Source: an uncultured Paracoccaceae bacterium (GTDB lineage Bacteria; Pseudomonadota; Alphaproteobacteria; Rhodobacterales; Rhodobacteraceae). Taken from it: 46,492 nucleotides of DNA. Made by a program: the position numbers and the translations under genes. The stretch lies in the NCBI GenBank assembly GCA_938092015.1, contig CALKOT010000009.1:1-46492 (forward strand), given 5' to 3'. The notes beneath the pieces were generated by a model, which was not told the DNA's origin, ran no database searches, and saw only the letters and a program-made list of their open reading frames with translations. This document shows, piece by piece, positions 8,744-16,025 of the stretch (the first letter of the stretch is position 1; every line of letters starts with the position of its first letter).

Positions 8744-9904
8744 GGCTTCGCCTCCCTTTTCGGTGCGGCGCGCGCGGCGCTCACCTGCTTTTCGATTGCG
8801 GAAATCGCGGAATTGGTTGCGGGCGCCCATCAGGCCTTCGCGGGCGAAGACTGTGACGCCGATCATAATGAGGGCCACCAGAATGATGCGGGGCGGGCCG
8901 AGCTCAATCAGCCCTTTGTCGATGATGGTGACGATGGCCGCGCCGACGACGGCGCCCTCAGCCCGACCCAGTCCGCCGATGACCATCATCGCGAACAGCA
9001 GCAGTAGCTGGTCCAGCGAGAAGATCTGAGGTGAGATTGAGCGGTAGTACATCGCATAGAACGCGCCGACGACGCCCAGCGCGGCGGATGAGATGATGAA
9101 GACCATCAGGCGGGCGCGGCGGAAGTCGATGCCGACGGCTTCTGCAAATGCTTCATCTTCGCGGCTGGTTTTGGCGACGCGCAGAAGCATTCCGAGGCGT
9201 TCAGAGTTAACCAAGCGCCAGACCAGCAGCGCGCCCAGCATCAAGAGGAAAGCGCCAACAAAGCCCAGCAAAAGGCCCGGGCGCTGCAGGAACCAGTCCT
9301 CTGGGATGAAACTATCGACATTGGTGATCGCCCCGCCTGATGCAGTCAGGGCACGCAGCTGTACTACGAAAACGCGGCAAATCTCAGCAACGCCCATGGT
9401 TAGAAGGGCGTAATAAAGCCCATCCAAACGGGTTGAGGGCGCAGCCAGGATCGCGCCGAAAATCAGCCCGGCCATTGGGCCGATGATCAGCATGAAAGGC
9501 CATGGGACACCGAGATAAACGTTTGCCGCCGCCGCGATGTAGGCGGACACGCCGACCACGGCCAGGGTCGCGAGCGAGAAGATGCCAGCCGTTCCAATGA
9601 TCAATGTCCACAGGATGTTGATCGCGGCGTAGATGCAGAAGATCGATACGACCGAGATCATCGAATTTGGCAGGAACGGCGTGATGAACAAAAGCAGAAC
9701 CAATCCGATGGTCCACCAGAGTGGCTTTTTGTCGACCATAACCCGTTCGCGTTTTAGCGACTTGTCGTTGTGGACATCGCGCCATTTCAACCAATGGCGG
9801 CGTGTTCCCGGCACACGACCGCGTGCACGTTCAGCGTCACCTGCAGGCTTGAGCCGCCATTCCCAGGGCTTGCGCCCGACCTGATAGAAACGTTTTTCAG
9901 TCAT
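8378..9904 (-). CDS. Fusion: LivM-type ABC permease joined in frame to DMFase small subunit
   Basis: A 508-residue open frame with two parts. Residues 1-57 are polar, and about 60-355 form a LivM-like permease with about 8-10 hydrophobic segments and the usual GGLGRAEGAVVGA loop. After a basic linker (about 356-387), residues 388-508 are soluble, highly charged and aromatic. They match the size (~121 versus ~132 residues), gene position and general look of the DMFase small subunit, ending EAYHAVFLLRVNDLLES. There is no stop between the parts. The internal Met388 (ATG at 8743) is preceded by GGGAGG at 8751-8756, so a free small subunit could also be made from an internal start. The gene start overlaps the LivH-type gene stop (ATGA). 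Confidence 0.8.
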   Translation of the reverse strand: MTEKRFYQVGRKPWEWRLKPAGDAERARGRVPGTRRHWLKWRDVHNDKSLKRERVMVDKKPLWWTIGLVLLLFITPFLPNSMISVVSIFCIYAAINILWTLIIGTAGIFSLATLAVVGVSAYIAAAANVYLGVPWPFMLIIGPMAGLIFGAILAAPSTRLDGLYYALLTMGVAEICRVFVVQLRALTASGGAITNVDSFIPEDWFLQRPGLLLGFVGAFLLMLGALLVWRLVNSERLGMLLRVAKTSREDEAFAEAVGIDFRRARLMVFIISSAALGVVGAFYAMYYRSISPQIFSLDQLLLLFAMMVIGGLGRAEGAVVGAAIVTIIDKGLIELGPPRIILVALIMIGVTVFAREGLMGARNQFRDFRNRKAGERRARRTEKGGEAMPEEATEVHDKQELYYRRFNKRLRDKLKDMITPELIAEHQRDPLGHHSDALARVLNFFRRGEMADKYVIHRMKPAEEKFRIMAVSGARGMPPRVVDDREYSDIKEAYHAVFLLRVNDLLES

Positions 9905-10827
9905 TCGCGGGTATCATCCAACAGGCCGCCTATACCGCGCGGGCGGATGATCAGAACGGTTATGATGAAGAGGAATGTCGCGAACTGAACGTATCGCTGG
10001 CCGAGAAATGGAACGGCGCCAACGCCCGCCTCAAGAAATCCAACCAGCACCGCGCCGATCAGGGCGCCGGGGACGGACCCGAGGCCACCAAGCAAGGCGA
10101 TTGTCAGCCCCTTGATCAGAGGGATCACACCAGCAGTCGGGCTGACGAAGATCGTCTGGCTTAAGAGGGCGGCGGCCATGCCGGCCAAGGCGCCGGTTAG
10201 CATCAGGACGGGCAGGGCGGTCGCCTGACGCGAAATGCCGGAATAGGCGGCGCCTTCGGCGTTCTGCATCATTGCACGGACTTCCAGCCCGCGCCGGGAA
10301 TAGCGAAGCCAGCCAAGAGTGAGCGTCATGATCAAAATGGCGCCAATGATCGTGCCCGCCTGATCATATCGGATCTTTGTCCCCCACACTTCCCACCGGC
10401 CAAAACCGAAAATCTTGGGCAGGCCCTGACTGCGGGGGCCGAATGTCCAGAGGAGCCCCTGAACGGCGGCGATGTTCAGACCCAGCGTGATAATCAGTGC
10501 CCGCACGGGATAGTTGGGTTTGTCGTGGATCGGCAGAAAGGCCAGCAGATAGATCACCACGCCGCACAAGGCGCCCGTGATCAACGCCGAGCCAACCAAC
10601 GCACCGGCCATCGCAGCGCTGGCCAGCGCGGTTTTACCAAGGCTTGCAGCGATCACTGGCTTCAGCGCGCCGGTGACCAGCCACGCTGCATAGCCGGACA
10701 CAGCGAACGTTGCGCCATGGGCCATGTTGATGACGCCAACCGAGGACCACAGGATCGAAATCCCGATCGCCATCAGCGCGTAGATCGACGCCAGATTCAG
10801 GGCGTAAACGATGAGGCCGAGGTCCAT
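9901..10827 (-). CDS. LivH-type ABC transporter permease
   Basis: A 308-residue membrane protein with about 8 hydrophobic segments. It carries the family's N-terminal signature (ALMAIGISILWSSVGVINMA, then HGA) and the C-terminal cytoplasmic loop (IKGLTIALLGGLGSVPGALI) that contacts the ATPase. It would form the inner-membrane channel with the LivM-type partner. The ATG at 10827 has GGAG upstream and leaves 13 bases after the LivF-type stop; the frame is open to 10866, which would overlap that gene. Its stop overlaps the start of the LivM fusion gene by four bases, indicating translational coupling. The neighbouring amidase suggests the cargo is a small amide rather than a branched-chain amino acid. 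Confidence 0.88.
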   Translation of the reverse strand: MDLGLIVYALNLASIYALMAIGISILWSSVGVINMAHGATFAVSGYAAWLVTGALKPVIAASLGKTALASAAMAGALVGSALITGALCGVVIYLLAFLPIHDKPNYPVRALIITLGLNIAAVQGLLWTFGPRSQGLPKIFGFGRWEVWGTKIRYDQAGTIIGAILIMTLTLGWLRYSRRGLEVRAMMQNAEGAAYSGISRQATALPVLMLTGALAGMAAALLSQTIFVSPTAGVIPLIKGLTIALLGGLGSVPGALIGAVLVGFLEAGVGAVPFLGQRYVQFATFLFIITVLIIRPRGIGGLLDDTRE

Positions 10828-10840
10828 TAGCCGCGCTCCA

Positions 10841-11536
10841 TCATGCAAGATCCACATGGCCGACATCGCCGCGCAGACGGCCCGCGTGCATGCCGATCAT
10901 CCGGTCTGCCCGGCCCGTCAGAAGTGTGACGTTCTGTTCGGCGATGATCATGGCGCCCGTCACAGGAAGATCCCAAAGCGCCTCCATCACCCTATGAGAT
11001 ATTTTTGGCGCGAGGCCCAGCGACGGCTCATCAATCAGGTAAAGTCGCGCCTCGGCCATCAGCATCCGTCCAATGGAAACCATGCGCCTCTCACCGCCTG
11101 ATAACTTGCCCACCAACGCATGCTCTAACGGGCGGAGCGGGGGGAAGATGTCAAAGATCCGATCAATCCTCTGGCGACGTTCACGCCACGCCGCCTTTGT
11201 GTGCGCGCCGCATTCCAGATGCCGCCGGACAGAAAGGCCTGGAAAGATCGCATCGCCCTGCGGCGCCACGCCGATCCCACGCTTGACCAGCCCCGGCGTC
11301 CGGCGCCCTGCGCCTTGTGAGCGGGTGCCGCCGATTTCCGCCCCGTCCAGCTTGATCGACCCTTGCTGCCAGCCCGCCATGTGGGTCAGCGCACGGATCA
11401 GCGTTGTCTTGCCATGGCCATTCAGACCAACAAGGCCAATGCGTTCGCCTTCGCCAATTATCAGGTCAATCTCATGCAGTACGCGTAACGGGCCGTACCC
11501 GGCTGATAGCTGCGATATCTCTAAAAGCTCAGGCAT
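10841..11536 (-). CDS. LivF-type ABC transporter ATP-binding protein
   Basis: A 231-residue ATPase with Walker A GLNGHGKTT near residue 37, signature LSGGERRM near 138, Walker B LYLIDEPS near 158, and a Gln in place of the usual H-loop His (IIAEQNV), as is normal for LivF proteins. It would pair with the LivG-type subunit on the cytoplasmic face of the permease dimer. ATG 11536 follows GAGGGTG and overlaps the LivG-type stop by 8 bases, so the two are translationally coupled. An upstream TTG at 11548 in frame is less likely. Confidence 0.88.
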   Translation of the reverse strand: MPELLEISQLSAGYGPLRVLHEIDLIIGEGERIGLVGLNGHGKTTLIRALTHMAGWQQGSIKLDGAEIGGTRSQGAGRRTPGLVKRGIGVAPQGDAIFPGLSVRRHLECGAHTKAAWRERRQRIDRIFDIFPPLRPLEHALVGKLSGGERRMVSIGRMLMAEARLYLIDEPSLGLAPKISHRVMEALWDLPVTGAMIIAEQNVTLLTGRADRMIGMHAGRLRGDVGHVDLA

Positions 11537-12242
11537 CTGCACCCTCAAAATAGGCTGCTTTCACCTTGGGATCATCGAACACGTCGCGTGGAGGTCCTGT
11601 CGCGATCACTTCGCCCAGATCCAGCACGACGCAAGCGTCGGCGACAGCTGAGAGCAACTCTAACCGGTGCTCGATCAGGATGACGCCAATGGCATATTCG
11701 TCGACCAACTGCCTGATGATCAGATCCAGCTCATCAATTTCGGCGTTGATCAGACCAGAGGCGGGCTCATCCATCAACAGAACCTTGGGTCGCCGCATCA
11801 TCAGGCAGGCCATCAGCAGCTTACGCCGATCAAACGCGCCCAGCGCGATTGCTGGCGTGTCCCAAGGAACATGTAAATGCGTCAGGCGCGCCGCCCATTC
11901 CGCATCATGGCGGGACAGGTACGGGGCGTGGGATTTCCTGGCGGCCCTGAACGCTTCGCCCACTGACAGAGAGGCAGGCACAACCGGGCTTTGATACGTC
12001 CGCCCCAACCCAAGGCGTGCGCGGCGGTGAAAGGGCGTTCGCGTCACATCGCGGCCATCCAGTGTGACCGTGCCCGCATCAGGGGAATAGCGACCGCACA
12101 GCACTTCAAACAACGATGTTTTGCCAGCGCCGTTCGGCCCGACAAGGCCAAGGATTTCACCCGGCTTCGCCTCCAATCCGACATCTGAAAGGATCAGCCT
12201 GCCGCCCAGCGACAGGCTGATCCCGGAACACCCACAAAGCAT
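11529..12242 (-). CDS. LivG-type ABC transporter ATP-binding protein with degenerate signature
   Basis: A 237-residue ATPase with Walker A GPNGAGKTS near residue 36, Walker B KVLLMDEPA near 160 and an H-loop His (LIEHRLE) near 192. The C-loop signature, normally LSGGQ, reads LGAFDRRK, so the nucleotide sandwich with its partner would have one non-canonical site, as in some heterodimeric ABC systems. It also appears to lack some of the long insertion usual in LivG (237 versus ~255 residues). It lies 21 bases after the binding-protein gene. The remaining motifs are intact, so I treat it as functional. Confidence 0.85.
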   Translation of the reverse strand: MLCGCSGISLSLGGRLILSDVGLEAKPGEILGLVGPNGAGKTSLFEVLCGRYSPDAGTVTLDGRDVTRTPFHRRARLGLGRTYQSPVVPASLSVGEAFRAARKSHAPYLSRHDAEWAARLTHLHVPWDTPAIALGAFDRRKLLMACLMMRRPKVLLMDEPASGLINAEIDELDLIIRQLVDEYAIGVILIEHRLELLSAVADACVVLDLGEVIATGPPRDVFDDPKVKAAYFEGADA

Positions 12243-12263
12243 GGCTTCATCCGACCCTGATGC

Positions 12264-13523
12264 CTACCACCAAGGTGGCGCCATGAATTCAACTTCTGCG
12301 AAGGGTGACGGGGCGATGATGCGATGCTCATTGTCCTGTACCTGGAAGAAGAGATGCGCCTGACCGCCTTCTGGATCATCGGTCATGTTGGGGTACGAGA
12401 TGCCAGAGTTCGTTTCAGGGTCGATCTTGTAGAACCCGTTAATGCCGCGATACTCCATCTTGCGGATTGCATCGCCGACAGCGTCAAAGTTGCTGGGATC
12501 ACCAACCTCAGTCCAGGCTTTGGCCAGCATCTGCACGGCGTCATAACCACCGCCAGTGTAGACCATGCCCATCGTGCCAGGGTATTTTGTCCGGTACTTT
12601 TCGCGGAATGCTGCGCCCTGTTCATCTGCGTAAACGCCGTAAACAGTGCCCCAGACCATGCCTTCGCCTGCGCCCTGTGCAAGATCAAGAAACTCAGGCT
12701 GCGATGGGCCATACTGTAGATAGACCAGTGAACCCGGCACCGGATCGAAGGCGTATTGTTGGGCGAATGCGGCAAGTTCCGCCGCGACCCAGTGATCGAT
12801 CATGATGGCCGATGCATCGGTTTCTTGTAGTGCGCGGATGATCGGCGCCCAGTCCTGCACAGGGAACTGAATGTCGGTGATTGCCGCGATTTCCCATTCG
12901 CCATTCGTGCCAGCGGCGGCCTCTTGCGTCGCTTTTGAGATCAACTGGGTATAGCTGATCTGCCCCTGAACGATGTGGATCTTGTTGTTCTTGGGTTCCC
13001 ATTTGCCTGAGGCTTTCATGTCCTGCAGGAATTTTACAAAACCCGATCCATAGTAGCTTTCAGGCACATCGAGCTGGAAAATGTTCCGGTACTTTTCCGG
13101 GTCGCCTTTGAAGAGATCGACGTTCAGCGTCGATGTGTTGCCGTGCAGGTACGGGATGCCCGATGGCGCCGCGACATCCATTGCTGGCGGTGGGATGATG
13201 GTAAATGCGGACGCAATCGCGTGGCTGCCGCCTTCGATCAGCGCCTGAAATCCTGCGACGTTGCCTTCTGGCGACAGCATATCTAGGTCGATGATCTTTG
13301 CTTCCAACTGACGGCCAAGAACGCCGCCGGCGGCGTTGATATCCTCAATCGCCATCTGAACGCCGTTGGTCCAGTCCTGGTGGTCTGCAACGCCGACCGG
13401 GCCTGACTGTGCAGCTGGAACGCCGATGATAATATTCTCGGCGGCGAATGCAGACAAAGCGGTAAACGTTAAGGTCGCGGCGGCGACACCCATCACAGCG
13501 CCGCGTCTGGTTGAACGAAACAT
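12264..13523 (-). CDS. Periplasmic substrate-binding protein, amide/Liv/FmdD type
   Basis: 419 residues with a classic signal peptide (basic start MFRSTRR, hydrophobic core, SAFA-A cleavage near residue 28). The mature part opens with IIIGVPAAQSGPVG, the family's first strand and ligand loop, and has two alpha/beta lobes typical of type I periplasmic binding proteins. It resembles urea/short-chain-amide and branched-chain-amino-acid binders; ligand specificity cannot be read directly. The ATG follows GGGAGAAGG. It is the first gene of the leftward operon that ends in the DMFase-type enzyme and LuxR regulator, so the ligand is inferred to be the amide hydrolysed downstream. The promoter should lie in 13524-13791. 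Confidence 0.9.
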   Translation of the reverse strand: MFRSTRRGAVMGVAAATLTFTALSAFAAENIIIGVPAAQSGPVGVADHQDWTNGVQMAIEDINAAGGVLGRQLEAKIIDLDMLSPEGNVAGFQALIEGGSHAIASAFTIIPPPAMDVAAPSGIPYLHGNTSTLNVDLFKGDPEKYRNIFQLDVPESYYGSGFVKFLQDMKASGKWEPKNNKIHIVQGQISYTQLISKATQEAAAGTNGEWEIAAITDIQFPVQDWAPIIRALQETDASAIMIDHWVAAELAAFAQQYAFDPVPGSLVYLQYGPSQPEFLDLAQGAGEGMVWGTVYGVYADEQGAAFREKYRTKYPGTMGMVYTGGGYDAVQMLAKAWTEVGDPSNFDAVGDAIRKMEYRGINGFYKIDPETNSGISYPNMTDDPEGGQAHLFFQVQDNEHRIIAPSPFAEVEFMAPPWW

Positions 13524-13791
13524 AGCCTTCTCCCTGTTGTTTCGCTCAGTGAACTCTCAGTCCTTCGTGTCTGTCCATGATGCAAATGCACTAACAAATT
13601 TTTGCGCGGGCGGATGAAAAAGCGCGGATGCCGCCAATTTTTTACGCGCAGCCAATCCCATTTCCGCCCGCTTTCAGGCTTGATTGGCACAGGCCATATT
13701 GGACCTGCCGACACCAACCAATAATGTTTGGCAGCTTGCCCATGACCGGAACCACCTTGCGCGTTCCGTGCGTCGCCTGCATCTTCCCCCG
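13524..13791. promoter_or_regulatory. Divergent intergenic region, transporter/DMFase operon versus P450
   Basis: A 268-base gap between two genes read outward; it must hold the promoter of the leftward operon and probably that of the P450. An imperfect CCAA-N10-TTGG repeat lies around 13720-13737. I could not define convincing -35/-10 pairs or a LuxR-type operator. No coding potential is visible beyond a TTG-started extension of the P450 frame from 13684. Confidence 0.4.
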
Positions 13792-15003
13792 ATGACAGAC
13801 AAAGCCCTCGCCGACGCATACGACATCCAGAACCTTACGTCCGGGTTCGCTGATGATCCGTTTCCAACTTATCATGCACTGCTTGAGCATGCGCCGATCA
13901 AACGGTTCCCTGATGGGTCGATCATGATTTCCCGCTGGGCTGATCTGGACATGGTGTACCGAGACACCAAACGGTTTTCATCGGACAAAAAGGTCGAGTT
14001 CTTTCCGAAGTATGGCGACACGCCTCTCTTCGAACATCACACAACCAGCCTCGTCTTCAACGATCCGCCGCTGCACACACGCGTGCGCCGGATCATGGTC
14101 GGCGCGATGACGCCGCGCGCCATTCAGGCAATGCAGCCCGGTCTTGAAAGACTGGTGAATGGTTTGCTGGATGATTTGGCGGCGAAGGGCGATATCGATC
14201 TGATCGAAGATTTCGCCATGCGCATCCCCATCGAAGTCATCGGCAACCTTTTTGACATCCCGCACGAAGAACGGGGCCCGCTGCGGGAATGGTCGTTGGC
14301 GATCCTTGGTGCGTTGGAACCTTCCTTGACGGCAGAACAGGAAAAGCGCGGCAATGAGGCAGTGGTGGAGTTTTGCGCCTATCTTGCCGATCTTGTGCGG
14401 CGGCGCGAGGCGAACCCCGGCGACCCTGACACGGACGTTCTTACCCGGCTGATGGAAGGGGTAGGGGATGAGAAGCTGTCTGAGGTCGAACTGTTGCAGA
14501 ACTGCATTTTCATTCTCAATGCAGGGCACGAAACGACGACAAACCTGATTGGCTCAGCGCTTCATGCGTTATGCGAGTTTCCGGATCAAAAGGCGCGGTT
14601 GCTTGCCGAACCGGGCGTGATTGAAACCGGTGTGGATGAGTTTCTGCGCTATCAAAGCCCGAACCAGTTGGGCAACCGCATGGCAACAGAGGACGTCGAA
14701 ATCGGTGGCGAGGCTATTGCTGCAGGAACCCGGATCCATCTGTGCATCGGCGCTGCAAACCGTGATCCGCGTCAATTCGACGATCCTGATCGTTTGGACC
14801 TTGGGCGAAGGCCGAACAAACACCTCGCCTTTGCTGGGGGACCACATACCTGCGTCGGGTTCACGCTGGCGCGGATGGAAGGGCGGATCGCGATAGGAGG
14901 GTTCCTGAGCCGGTTTCCTGAATACCGCCTGACCGGACAGGGATCACGTAGCGGTCGGGTCAGGTTTCGTGGGTTTGAGACTTTACCGGGGCAAGTTGGC
15001 TGA
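13792..15003 (+). CDS. Cytochrome P450 monooxygenase (second of two), class I bacterial type
   Basis: A 403-residue soluble P450, the usual length for bacterial class I enzymes. It shows the I-helix motif AGHETTT near residue 245, ExxR in DEFLRYQSP near 283, and the heme loop FAGGPHTCVGFTLAR with the Cys ligand near 350. The N-terminus DAYDIQNLTSGFADDPFPTY is typical. It needs ferredoxin and reductase partners, which are not encoded here. ATG 13792 is chosen from family length; a TTG start at 13684 would add 36 atypical residues, and neither start has a clear ribosome site. It is divergent from the amide transporter/DMFase operon, so a role in oxidising a related N-alkyl compound is possible but speculative. 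Confidence 0.9.
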   Translation: MTDKALADAYDIQNLTSGFADDPFPTYHALLEHAPIKRFPDGSIMISRWADLDMVYRDTKRFSSDKKVEFFPKYGDTPLFEHHTTSLVFNDPPLHTRVRRIMVGAMTPRAIQAMQPGLERLVNGLLDDLAAKGDIDLIEDFAMRIPIEVIGNLFDIPHEERGPLREWSLAILGALEPSLTAEQEKRGNEAVVEFCAYLADLVRRREANPGDPDTDVLTRLMEGVGDEKLSEVELLQNCIFILNAGHETTTNLIGSALHALCEFPDQKARLLAEPGVIETGVDEFLRYQSPNQLGNRMATEDVEIGGEAIAAGTRIHLCIGAANRDPRQFDDPDRLDLGRRPNKHLAFAGGPHTCVGFTLARMEGRIAIGGFLSRFPEYRLTGQGSRSGRVRFRGFETLPGQVG

Positions 15004-15211
15004 GCGAGCTAGCGGTGGGGATTTGAGACGCATGGCGTTTTGTAAAGATCGAGAGATTGCGGTAAACCATCAGTTGAACATTTTGGTCAATACGCCGTTC
15101 ACGTTGACAAGCGCCAGGCGCAGCAGATGCTGGGTTGCGCCAGGCACCGAAACATCCTTGTTGCCTCACCCACATCCCACTACGCTTGACCGAACAGTTT
15201 AGTGTCAGGGA

Positions 15212-15892
15212 GTGTTTCACTTGTTCTGATCTATCCTCACCGCAGGCATCATCGCTGCTACGGCCACCAGCGCACATGCGCTAATTCTTGAGTTCGACAA
15301 CACAGACTTCACGGTCACACCTGAGTTTAACAGGCTGTGTGATTTTGCGTTCCGGATCGATCTGGCTGAACCGATTGTAGCTGGCCAGACCTATGCGAAC
15401 CCGACGCTTAACAGCGTGGACTATACGGTCTTTGGGATCCTGGATTCGGAACCGACACCGTCTGGTTTTCCTGCGTTCGATCTCAGACGCAATGGCATAA
15501 CTGATGCAGAATTTTACGGCCAAGGCAGCTCATTCGATTTTGTTATTTCTGCAAGCGCTGATCTAAGCGACGGGCTGCAATTGTCAGAACTGTCGATCTT
15601 CACGTTCAACGCGCGTGAGGATGATACGGGCCGCTATCACCCACCTATCCTGACCTTGGCTTCAGACGGAACCGGATTTCTTCAGAACTCAGATAACAAC
15701 GGTGGCGTTAACCCGGGCAACAACATGGTCGTCGTGGTTGACACCGGTGAAGAATATCAAGTGACGTTGGCCGCTGATCCGTCGCTGACAATTGCAGAAG
15801 CGGCTGTTGTGCCACTAACCGCGCCGATCTTTCTGTTAGGCGCGGGATTGCTGGGGCTATTTAGCCTGAGACGTGGTCTTAGGTTGAGCTAA
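15212..15892 (+). pseudogene. VPLPA-CTERM-type surface/exported protein gene with lost start or in-frame stop
   Basis: Reading in one frame from 15230 gives 220 codons that begin like the middle of a signal peptide (ILTAGIIAATATSAHA) and end with VPLTAPIFLLGAGLLGLFSL and an RR-containing tail. This is a VPLPA-CTERM sorting tail for exosortase-type processing. No ATG, GTG or TTG precedes the signal peptide in the open frame. Going upstream, an in-frame TGA (15227-15229) separates it from a possible GTG (15212) or TTG (15221) with AGGGAG nearby. The middle is an acidic beta-rich domain of unknown function. Either a nonsense mutation or frameshift killed it, or an unusual start is used; the C-terminal part alone would lack a signal. 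Confidence 0.55.
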
Positions 15893-16025
15893 CAACCCCC
15901 TCCCAAATAATCGTTATGTTTGGGCCACTTGACGCTTACGTCTTGTTTGGTCGGTTTCAGGCTGGTCAGCCACTCCTCCATCCATTAACGGCCTTATCTG
16001 CAAATGAGTTTAGGCAGGGGCGGTT

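Noticed and set aside
15004-15211. Possible small genes between the second P450 and the VPLPA-CTERM gene
   Set aside because: Short overlapping frames on both strands without ribosome sites or motifs; I see nothing convincing there.
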